Shown here in pieces: positions 55,941 through 64,000 of a stretch of 64,000 nucleotides of DNA. The translations under genes and the position numbers were made by a program. The notes under the pieces are model-generated. The model worked only from the letters and a program-made list of their open reading frames with translations, had not been told where the DNA came from and searched no databases. Every line of letters begins with the position of its first letter. The first letter of the stretch is position 1. Source of the stretch: Sphingobacterium sp. ML3W (GTDB lineage Bacteria > Bacteroidota > Bacteroidia > Sphingobacteriales > Sphingobacteriaceae); the NCBI RefSeq assembly GCF_000747525.1, contig NZ_CP009278.1, positions 1,798,001 through 1,862,000 on the forward strand, given 5' to 3'.

Positions 55941-56570
55941 ATGAAAATAATTCAAAACTATAGCCCTTGGATAGGCGTCATATTTTTGATGCTCACCTCT
56001 TGTTCCAGAGCTTCAGAGTTACCTGTGGGAAAAACGGAGCTTATTAATGACATGAAAGTATTGATTGTCTATTTGTCGAGAACAAAAAACACTAAAGCTA
56101 TTGCTGAGATGATCAACCAAAAGATAAATAGTGATCTAATTGAGTTGGAGTTACAAACACTTTATCCAGCAGATTATAAAACAACAATAGATCAGGTCGC
56201 AAGCGAAAATGCAAGAGACTTTTTACCTCCTTTGAAAACGAAAATTGACAGTATTGAAAAATACGATATCATTTTCATTGGATTTCCGACCTGGGGCATG
56301 CGACTTCCGCCTCCGATGAAAGGCTTTTTGAATCAATATGATTTAAGCGGCAAAACAGTAATTCCATTTAATACCAATGCGGGTTATGGTATGGGGAGTA
56401 GTTTTGAAACAGTGAAGCAATTATGCCCAGATAGTCAGGTTTTGGAAGGTTTTTCGACCAAAGGTGGTAAAGAACGAGATGGCGTTTTATATGTGATGGA
56501 AGGCAATAGAGAATTTCAGGTGCAGGAAGAAATACAAAACTGGTTGATTCGTATAGGGATGATCAAATAG
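55941..56570 (+). CDS. Flavodoxin-fold lipoprotein
   Basis: A lipoprotein signal (FLMLTSC, Cys at residue 21) precedes a flavodoxin domain from about residue 38. VLIVYLSRTKNTKAIAEMI is the FMN phosphate loop, IIFIGFPTWGMRLPPPMKGFL is the second loop with the aromatic residue that stacks on flavin, and PFNTNAGYGMGSSFE is the third. Flavodoxins are normally cytoplasmic; a lipid-anchored one would work in the periplasm, perhaps as a quinone or electrophile reductase. It lies 19 bp after the hydrolase gene in the same run. Confidence 0.82.
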   Translation: MKIIQNYSPWIGVIFLMLTSCSRASELPVGKTELINDMKVLIVYLSRTKNTKAIAEMINQKINSDLIELELQTLYPADYKTTIDQVASENARDFLPPLKTKIDSIEKYDIIFIGFPTWGMRLPPPMKGFLNQYDLSGKTVIPFNTNAGYGMGSSFETVKQLCPDSQVLEGFSTKGGKERDGVLYVMEGNREFQVQEEIQNWLIRIGMIK

Positions 56571-56613
56571 GGTAGACATAATTAATTAGAAAATATTAAA
56601 AGCAGTAGATATC

Positions 56614-57252
56614 ATGAAGAAATTAATCTATTTAACAGGATTATTATTAACCGTTATTACGGTAAATGTAATGGCGCAAGATCAATCCATTTTTACATTG
56701 GGTGAAAAAGCCAAAAATGTAAACCATACAGGCGATGTATGGTTGCGTGAGTTAAACGCTGCGGATAAAGATATCAATTCACAAATATCACTTGCTGTTT
56801 TTGCTCCCAATGCGAAGTTAAATTGGCATACGCATTCCGCTGGTCAAATATTATTGATTACAGATGGAGCAGGCTATTATCAGGAAAAAGGTAAAACGGC
56901 ACAATTGGTAAAGAAAGGTGATGTCGTGAAATGTCTTCCAGGTGTGGAGCATTGGCATGGTTCTACACCGACTACAGGTGTTACTTACTTAGCTGTCTCT
57001 CCTAAGAGTAGCACCACTTGGTTACATCCAGTAGATGAACAAACCTATTTAAACTTAGAAAGAACAACAGAGAATGCGCTGAATGATGAAGAGCAGCTAA
57101 AAGCTCTTTCAGCATCGAAATGGGGCTGGATGGCCGATAAAAATACAGACGAACTGAATAAGTTATTTCATGAAAAATCAATGTTTGTTCATATGGGTGG
57201 ATCATGGGGCAAGCAACGTGAACTCGATGTAATTAAGAGTGGTGGGATATGA
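56614..57252 (+). CDS. Exported cupin protein with truncated C-terminal domain
   Basis: After a Sec signal (LLLTVITVNVMAQ) comes a cupin with metal-ligand pattern NWHTHSAGQ near residue 70 and EHWHGS near 112. The C-terminal half begins a DUF4440/SnoaL-like domain (EEQLKALSASKWGWMADKN, then LNKLFHEKSMFVHMG) but stops at TGA 57250-57252. The same frame continues with the rest of that domain. A full-length product would be 285 residues. The cupin part is probably functional alone, as the paralog at 62933 has only that domain. Confidence 0.85.
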   Translation: MKKLIYLTGLLLTVITVNVMAQDQSIFTLGEKAKNVNHTGDVWLRELNAADKDINSQISLAVFAPNAKLNWHTHSAGQILLITDGAGYYQEKGKTAQLVKKGDVVKCLPGVEHWHGSTPTTGVTYLAVSPKSSTTWLHPVDEQTYLNLERTTENALNDEEQLKALSASKWGWMADKNTDELNKLFHEKSMFVHMGGSWGKQRELDVIKSGGI

Positions 57253-57471
57253 TATAAGAAAGCAGAGGTATATTCGGTGACGCTAAATATTATTGGTAAT
57301 ACGGCTATATTGCTCAATGATATAGATCTAGAGGCGGTCGTCGGAGGTAATACCGTTACGAATCCTTTTATGGTGACAGAAGTATATGTTAAGGAAAATG
57401 GTGAATGGAAAATGGGATCACTAACATTTTCAAAGTTATCAAGATCAGTTAAGATGAATAAGGCTAAATAG
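57253..57471 (+). pseudogene. Severed C-terminus of the cupin-DUF4440 protein
   Basis: In the same frame after TGA 57250, codons encode YKKAEVYSVTLNIIGNTAIL and later NPFMVTEVYVKENGEWKMGSL, ending at TAG 57469. These are the remaining strands of a DUF4440-like domain begun in the upstream ORF. The single nonsense codon would have separated them unless it is read through or is a sequencing error. The in-frame TTG/GTG codons could in principle restart translation. Confidence 0.75.
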
Positions 57472-57473
57472 AG

Positions 57474-59090
57474 ATGGGAAAAGTAAGCTTAATCAGTGTT
57501 TTATTTCTTTTCATCAGTTCCTTTGGACAAGGTGTATATGCTGACACTTCTGAAGCCCCAGTGATTCGTACAAGTGCTGGACTTGTGAGAGGTAAAAGCG
57601 AATTAGGAGTAGAAAGTTTTAAAGGTATTCCGTATGCTGCTGCTCCTGTTGGAGCGCTGCGGTGGCAAGCACCCCAACGTGTTCAGCCATGGGAAGGTAT
57701 ACGAGATGCGAGTAACTTTTGTGCAGACTGTGCACAGGCGGGCTGGCCTCGAAACAGTGGAAAGCTTAGAGACAATACTTCAGAAGATTGTCTTTTCGTC
57801 AATTTGTGGAAGCCTACTATTAACAAAACGCAAAAGAAACTTCCTGTTATGGTATGGATTTATGGAGGAGGTTTTGTTGGAGGAGGGAGCTCATATGCTG
57901 AGACATCAGGGCAACAATTTGCGAAACAGGATGTTATATTGGTCAGTTTCAACTATCGCTTAGGGAGATTAGGACATTTTGCATTCCCTGCACTTTCTAA
58001 AGAAAACCCAACGGAGTTAAAAGGGAGTTATTCTTATATGGATCAGATTGCCGCGTTAAAATGGGTGCAGCAAAATATTGAAGCCTTTGGTGGAGATCCT
58101 AACAATGTAACAATTTTCGGAGAGTCTGCCGGAGGAGTATCTGTACACTCGCTGATGACTATTCCATCCGCAAAAGGACTTTTTCAAAAAGCCATTGTTC
58201 AATCAGGCGGTGGAAGGGATGGCGTATTGACAGGAAGACCGATTAGTAAAGAAAATGCAAGTATACATTATCCGGTTTCAGCTGAAGCTATAGGAGTAAA
58301 CTTTGCTAGAAAACAAGGTATAGAAGGAATTGATGCTGATGCATTATCAAAATTACGCGCACTATCTGTTGAAGAAATCGTAGATGGCGGTGAAGAGTAC
58401 TATGAAGGAATACCTATTTATTCGGGTCCTATACTGGATGGGAAATTGGTAGTCGAAACGGCGGAGCAAGCTTATAAAAGAGGAAGCCAGCATGAAGTCG
58501 CTTTAATGATCGGCTCTAACAGCGCTGAGGTTTCCGGTGGTTTTGTCAATGCGTGTTCAAAGGAGGAGTTGTTGGATTTGTTTGCTTCGTATAGACAAGA
58601 AGCAATAGCGGCTTACGACCCTACGGGTCAGACTGATTTTACCGAGATGCTTACTATGGTTAATACGGATAAAGTGTGGGCAGAACCAGCTCGATTTACA
58701 GCAAGATCTTTTTCAGATAATGGCTATCCAGCCTATATTTATCTCTATTCCTATGTTGCTGAAGCGATGAAAAGCAGAATGCGTTATGGCGCATCACATG
58801 CTTCTGAAATTCCTTATGTGTTTAATAACTTAACGGTAAGAAATGGAGCTTCCGTTTCGGATAAAGATCAGATTGTGGCAAGTATGTTGAATACCTATTG
58901 GGCGAACTTTGCTAAGACAGGAAATCCAAATGACAAAGATTTGCCAAATTGGCCAATCCATCAAAAGGAAAAAGGTGGCATTATGGAATTTACTGATTCA
59001 GGTATAGGGATAGGCAGACAAGATCCTCAAAAATTACGATTGGATCTTATGGAGAAGATTTCTGAAGAATTAATATTTGATAAGAAATGA
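57474..59090 (+). CDS. Exported type B carboxylesterase
   Basis: The 538-residue product has a signal peptide (residues 1-23, GVYADTS) and the carboxylesterase/acetylcholinesterase fold: SEDCLFVNLWKP, the oxyanion hole in WIYGGGFVGG, and nucleophile Ser218 in FGESAGGVS. An acidic residue appears in SNSAEVSGG and the His in YGASHASEIPYVF. It would hydrolyse carboxylic esters in the periplasm. It starts 2 bases after the severed DUF4440 frame, and its TGA overlaps the ATG of the next hydrolase gene. Confidence 0.9.
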   Translation: MGKVSLISVLFLFISSFGQGVYADTSEAPVIRTSAGLVRGKSELGVESFKGIPYAAAPVGALRWQAPQRVQPWEGIRDASNFCADCAQAGWPRNSGKLRDNTSEDCLFVNLWKPTINKTQKKLPVMVWIYGGGFVGGGSSYAETSGQQFAKQDVILVSFNYRLGRLGHFAFPALSKENPTELKGSYSYMDQIAALKWVQQNIEAFGGDPNNVTIFGESAGGVSVHSLMTIPSAKGLFQKAIVQSGGGRDGVLTGRPISKENASIHYPVSAEAIGVNFARKQGIEGIDADALSKLRALSVEEIVDGGEEYYEGIPIYSGPILDGKLVVETAEQAYKRGSQHEVALMIGSNSAEVSGGFVNACSKEELLDLFASYRQEAIAAYDPTGQTDFTEMLTMVNTDKVWAEPARFTARSFSDNGYPAYIYLYSYVAEAMKSRMRYGASHASEIPYVFNNLTVRNGASVSDKDQIVASMLNTYWANFAKTGNPNDKDLPNWPIHQKEKGGIMEFTDSGIGIGRQDPQKLRLDLMEKISEELIFDKK

Positions 59091-60190
59091 GCTTAGTACA
59101 ACAATTTATAGTTGCTTTTTTACTTATAACAGTTTTTGGTGCATGTAAAAGTAAAAAGTATGGATCAGAAGAGGGATATATCGTAGTAAAAGAGCAGGGA
59201 AGTTTTGCTGTTGGCGGAACTGTTGTAACAGCAGCAGGAAAGTTTGACCCCATAGCTGATGGTGCATTTAATCCAGATAATCAAAGTTCAGCAGGGCAGA
59301 CATTGCATGGCGATCATGCTTTTGTTGTCTACCAGAAGCCTGTGCATGCGCATCACTTACCGCTTGTATTTTGGCATGGTTACGGGCAGTCCATGAGAAC
59401 TTGGCAGACGACGCCAGATGGTAGAGAGGGTTTTCAGGATATATTCCTTAGAAGAGGCTTTGATGTTTATAATTTAGATCAACCGAGACGCGGAAATGCG
59501 GGTCGTAGCACCAAGCCAATGCACATAACCGCTTCACCGGATGACCAGCTTTGGTTCGGAATATTTAGATTAGGTATAGGAACCGAATTTTATAAAGGTG
59601 TACAATTCTCTAAAGATCCAAAAGTGTTGGATCAGTTCTTCAGACAGATCGTACCTGATACAGGTCCTATTGATTTTGAGGTAAATACAAATGCTGTCTC
59701 TGCATTATTTGATAAAATTGGCGAAGGGATATTGGTTACACATTCGCATAGTGGTGGACAGGGCTGGATGACAGCAGTAAAGAATGGCAAGATTAAAGGA
59801 ATAGTGGCTTATGAGCCCGGATCAAATTTTATATTTCCTGATAATGAAGTTCCCGAACCTATTCCCTATGTAGGTGGAGTTCTAAAAGGTTTAGGATATC
59901 CTATGGCAGAATTCAAGAAATTAACGAAGATTCCGATCGTCATTTATTATGGAGATTACATTCCGGAGCAACCGGTAAGCAATCCTGGTGAGGAGCAATG
60001 GAGAGGAGCACTTATCATGGCCAAAAGATGGCGCGATGTGGTGAATAAGCATGGAGGAGATGTGACACTGATCCAATTACCAGAGGTTGGGCTTAAAGGA
60101 AATACACACTTCCCGATGTCTGACTTAAACAATATTGAAGTTGCTAATTTAATGTCAAAGTGGTTAAAAGAAAAAGGGCTAGATAGATAA
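59087..60190 (+). CDS. Exported alpha/beta hydrolase, paralog of the first
   Basis: The 367-residue product has a lipoprotein-type N-terminus (FLLITVFGAC, Cys at about residue 21). It matches the hydrolase at 54836 along its length: HLPLVFWHGYGQSMRTW, NLDQPRRGNAG, nucleophile Ser220 in THSHSGG, and LPEVGLKGNTHFPMSDL. The start overlaps the carboxylesterase stop (ATGA). Two versions, one soluble and one anchored, in one operon suggest related substrates. Confidence 0.85.
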   Translation: MSLVQQFIVAFLLITVFGACKSKKYGSEEGYIVVKEQGSFAVGGTVVTAAGKFDPIADGAFNPDNQSSAGQTLHGDHAFVVYQKPVHAHHLPLVFWHGYGQSMRTWQTTPDGREGFQDIFLRRGFDVYNLDQPRRGNAGRSTKPMHITASPDDQLWFGIFRLGIGTEFYKGVQFSKDPKVLDQFFRQIVPDTGPIDFEVNTNAVSALFDKIGEGILVTHSHSGGQGWMTAVKNGKIKGIVAYEPGSNFIFPDNEVPEPIPYVGGVLKGLGYPMAEFKKLTKIPIVIYYGDYIPEQPVSNPGEEQWRGALIMAKRWRDVVNKHGGDVTLIQLPEVGLKGNTHFPMSDLNNIEVANLMSKWLKEKGLDR

Positions 60191-60196
60191 AAAAAT

Positions 60197-61809
<1,613 letters not shown>

Positions 61810-61874
61810 CATTTACAGAGGAATATACCAACTTCAGGTTAGATAAATACTATTCATCCTAAAATAATATAACA

Positions 61875-62933
61875 ATGAACAAGTTATCATTAATCATCGT
61901 ATTGACAACACTTTCCTTTATGAATATAGCAAACGCACAAACTATACAAAAACGATATGAACAAAATCCTTTTACATTGGTGTATGACGGCGCTATTACC
62001 AAAAATGAAAAAGGTAAAGTAAATATCCAACCAGTAACCTATAAATTAAACGGTAACGACATCGCTGCAAATGTGTATTTGCCTGCCAACTATGATCCAC
62101 AAAAGAAGTATGTTGCTATAACTGTAGCGCACCCCAATGGCGGTATTAAAGAGCAGACAGCAGGCTTGTATGCGCAACGATTGGCAGAAGCTGGGTTTAT
62201 TGCTATAACCGCTGATGCTACTTTTCAAGGGGCAAGCGGAGGTAAACCTCGTCATACGGACAAGCCTTTCTTCCGTGTTGAAGATATTCGTGGCATGGCA
62301 GATTATATCAGCCAATTTCCGGGCGTCGATATCGACCGTATAGGTGCATTGGGTATCTGTGGTGGTGGCGGTTACACGTTAAAAGCTGCACAGTCGGACA
62401 AAAGGTTAAAAGCGGTGGCAACATTGAGTATGTTCAACTCCGGCGAAGTACGTCGTAATGGTTTTCAGAACTCACAAATAAATACGGTGGCGCAACGTAT
62501 GAAACAGGCTTCCGATGCGCGTAAACAAGAGGCTGTGGGCGGAGAATTGGTTTTTTCTGGTGTCGCTAGCATCACGGACGAAGAGATCGCTAAGACCAGT
62601 ACAGATCTGTACCGTGAGGGCTATGAGTATTATTACAGATCGCATACGCACCCGAATTCTACCTTTCTATATACGACCAGTAGTCTAATGGAACTGATGA
62701 CTTGGGATGCTACGGATCAAATAGAGCTTTTAGATCAACCTTTGTTAATGATATCTGGAAGTAAATCGGATACCAAATACATGACTGACGAAGCATTTCC
62801 TAAAGCGATAAATGCCAAAAGTAAAGAGATGTTTCTAATAGATGGGGCGACCCATATACAAACGTATTGGAAACCTGAGTATGTAGCGCAAGCGGTTAAT
62901 AAACTAGTAGAATTTTATCATAAAAACTTATAA
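61875..62933 (+). CDS. Exported dienelactone-hydrolase-like alpha/beta hydrolase
   Basis: The 352-residue product has a Sec signal (VLTTLSFMNIANAQ). The core has VAHPNGGIKEQTAGLYAQRLAE, split as VAHPNGG then LYAQRLAEAGF; then TADATFQGASGG and the nucleophile elbow GICGGGGY, with Cys162 where most hydrolases have Ser, as in dienelactone hydrolase. A late DGATHIQTYW supplies the His. It could act on lactones or thioesters in the periplasm. Its TAA overlaps the ATG of the last cupin gene. Confidence 0.85.
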   Translation: MNKLSLIIVLTTLSFMNIANAQTIQKRYEQNPFTLVYDGAITKNEKGKVNIQPVTYKLNGNDIAANVYLPANYDPQKKYVAITVAHPNGGIKEQTAGLYAQRLAEAGFIAITADATFQGASGGKPRHTDKPFFRVEDIRGMADYISQFPGVDIDRIGALGICGGGGYTLKAAQSDKRLKAVATLSMFNSGEVRRNGFQNSQINTVAQRMKQASDARKQEAVGGELVFSGVASITDEEIAKTSTDLYREGYEYYYRSHTHPNSTFLYTTSSLMELMTWDATDQIELLDQPLLMISGSKSDTKYMTDEAFPKAINAKSKEMFLIDGATHIQTYWKPEYVAQAVNKLVEFYHKNL

Positions 62934-63421
62934 TGATGAAGCTTCTTTTTAATTACTTATTCTTCGCTTTACCCGTTTTATTTACGGCTTGTTGTAATCA
63001 TGTACAGACTTCAGGGTTGAAAAAGAATGAAGAACCTGTTTTCGCTAGAGGAGAAAAAGTAGTTAGCGAAAATTTTGTCGGAACAGTATGGCTGAACTAT
63101 TTAGCGGAGAATGATACGACCTTTAATGTCAATATCGGATCGGTGACTTTTGCTCCTGGTGCCAGAACCAATTGGCATTACCATAAAGGAGGTCAGATCT
63201 TATTGGTTACCGAGGGTAAAGGTTTATACCAAGAGAAGGGTAAGCCTGTAGAGATTATTGAAAAAGGGCAGGTTGTTAAATGTCCGCCTCATATAGAACA
63301 TTGGCATGGCGCTACGTCTACCGACACGATGATGCATGTTGCTATCGGTACTAATACCAATATTGGTGGTGCTGTGTGGCTGAAGCCTGTTACTGAGGAG
63401 GAGTATGGTTCTTTTCGGTAG
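62933..63421 (+). CDS. Cupin lipoprotein, paralog of the first cupin
   Basis: The 162-residue product has a lipobox (LFTAC, Cys at about residue 20) and one cupin domain. NWHYHKGGQ and IEHWHGA carry the metal ligands. It closely follows the cupin at 56614 (GQILLVTEGKGLYQEKGKP; VVKCPPHIEHWHG) but lacks the DUF4440 half. It is the last gene of the run. No hairpin terminator is obvious; a long T tract occurs at 63480. Confidence 0.85.
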   Translation: MMKLLFNYLFFALPVLFTACCNHVQTSGLKKNEEPVFARGEKVVSENFVGTVWLNYLAENDTTFNVNIGSVTFAPGARTNWHYHKGGQILLVTEGKGLYQEKGKPVEIIEKGQVVKCPPHIEHWHGATSTDTMMHVAIGTNTNIGGAVWLKPVTEEEYGSFR

Positions 63422-63672
63422 TTAATTTAGTAGGTTAGAACTAAGATGATGAAGTCCTATTTTTACATTGAAATTTTAGCTTTTTTTTTGTTTTTGCAGC
63501 TGCCGTTGGTATAGCGGGTGTTTGCAATGAGCGCAGCGGATTGCAAAAAGCCTGCTAGCGCTAGCTCGCCGTCTGCGAGTTGAGCGAGGGTGGTGGACCG
63601 AGAGGTACGTAGTACTGGGGGACAGCATATGTCGGTGAGCGTGGCTGGCGGTATTTTTGATAGCGTGGGTTT
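63422..63672. repeat. GC-rich element with inverted repeats
   Basis: TTTGCAAT (63521-63528) pairs with ATTGCAAA (63540-63547) around a GC-rich loop. It is followed by the 12-bp palindrome GCTAGCGCTAGC (63554-63565), CTCGC/GCGAG (63565-63579), and further short inverted repeats near 63610. The composition contrasts strongly with the AT-rich surroundings. Short ORFs on both strands overlap each other and are not credible. It may be a REP-like element or part of the RNA that follows. Confidence 0.45.
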
Positions 63673-64000
63673 GTGTGTGAGGGATTTCAAAAGTGGTGAC
63701 AGTCGAAAGCTCGCCTACACAAGGGTGCCTAGGCATGAATGGGGCTGTGAAACTATTGGCCAGCCTATGGCAACAGAAGCCCGAGCGATCTGCAGGCGAG
63801 CCAAATTCGAGGCGACGGTGGATGAAGCAGTGCATACTTGATGGTGAATGGAATGAAGCTTGTCGAAATGCAAAGAGCAGGAGAGTATGCGCTGTGACAG
63901 ACAGAGTAGTCGCCTATGAGGAGGAGGACTGAACTGCAAGGATGATGACAATCTGCGTTAGCACCCGTAGGGTAAAGAGGCTCTATAGGATGCTTTTTTA
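63673..64000 (+). other. Candidate group II intron 5' part or other structured RNA (runs off window)
   Basis: From GTGTGTGAGGG at about 63673 the sequence is GC-rich and reads like domain I of a bacterial group II intron. It has a GUGYG-like start and purine-rich GAAAGC and GCAACAGAAGCCC segments, and no long frame on either strand. If so, the intron-encoded reverse transcriptase should start within a few hundred bases after the window. Evidence is composition and general resemblance only; no secondary structure was computed. Confidence 0.35.

Noticed and set aside
57250..57252. Selenocysteine codon in the cupin gene
   Set aside because: No SECIS-like hairpin was recognised after the TGA and no selenoprotein genes are visible; a nonsense change is simpler.
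63463..63951. Five overlapping ORFs of 75-119 aa on both strands at the right edge
   Set aside because: They overlap one another in several frames, have odd composition (Arg, Cys, His rich) and are explained by high GC lowering stop frequency.

Overview
The window is about 64 kb of AT-rich DNA from a Bacteroidota chromosome, most likely the family Sphingobacteriaceae (Sphingobacterium or Pedobacter-like). This is inferred from the short primary sigma factor, a TTTG/TAnnTTTG-type promoter, a GH92 mannosidase, an IF-2 with a very long N-terminal linker, meso-diaminopimelate dehydrogenase, and many small Bacteroidota-type families. No database search was possible. Names rest on motifs and family memory.

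Region by region. 0-12 kb holds mixed genes: a GNAT fragment cut by the left edge, a Tmm-like flavin monooxygenase, a Mef-type MFS exporter, a small ATPase, a DUF4230 protein, a GH92 glycosidase, a hexapeptide acetyltransferase and ddh. 12-33 kb is housekeeping: rpoD, fmt, a LolE/FtsX-type permease, a CPA2 antiporter with icd, serC-serA, lysC-lysA, a TPR protein, an OprO/P-type porin, rpoN and a class A penicillin-binding protein. 33-39 kb holds an XRE-S24 repressor and the rimP-nusA-infB cluster. A promoter and an intrinsic terminator sit in immediate succession before rimP. 39-42 kb looks eroded: a DUF2752 protein, an orphan SdhB/FrdB-like subunit and a porin pseudogene. 42-49 kb is one minus-strand RND efflux operon (small lipoprotein-like protein, TolC, RND pump, adaptor, TlpA-like thioredoxin).

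49-52.5 kb is accessory. Three degenerate copies of a tRNA 3' end, apparently serine-type, each sit beside a terminator. They are followed by a PurA-like/HTH protein, a small excisionase-like HTH protein, and a tightly overlapping four-gene cassette (unknown family, DUF5675, two tiny membrane proteins). No integrase is visible.

52.8-63.4 kb is a LytS/LytTR two-component pair followed by a plus-strand run of nine genes, almost all exported: two paralogous alpha/beta hydrolases, a lipoprotein flavodoxin, two paralogous cupins, a carboxylesterase, a PcaC-like carboxymuconolactone decarboxylase-family protein, an aldo/keto reductase and a dienelactone-hydrolase-like enzyme. Matching direct repeats (TTTCGCTTT type, exactly 21 bp apart) lie before both the sensor gene and the first enzyme gene. 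This suggests that the response regulator controls itself and the enzyme operon. The first cupin gene has an in-frame TGA that cuts off its DUF4440-like tail.

The last 0.5 kb is unusually GC-rich, rich in inverted repeats and without convincing coding frames. It may be a repeat element followed by the 5' part of a group II intron or another structured RNA that continues past the window.
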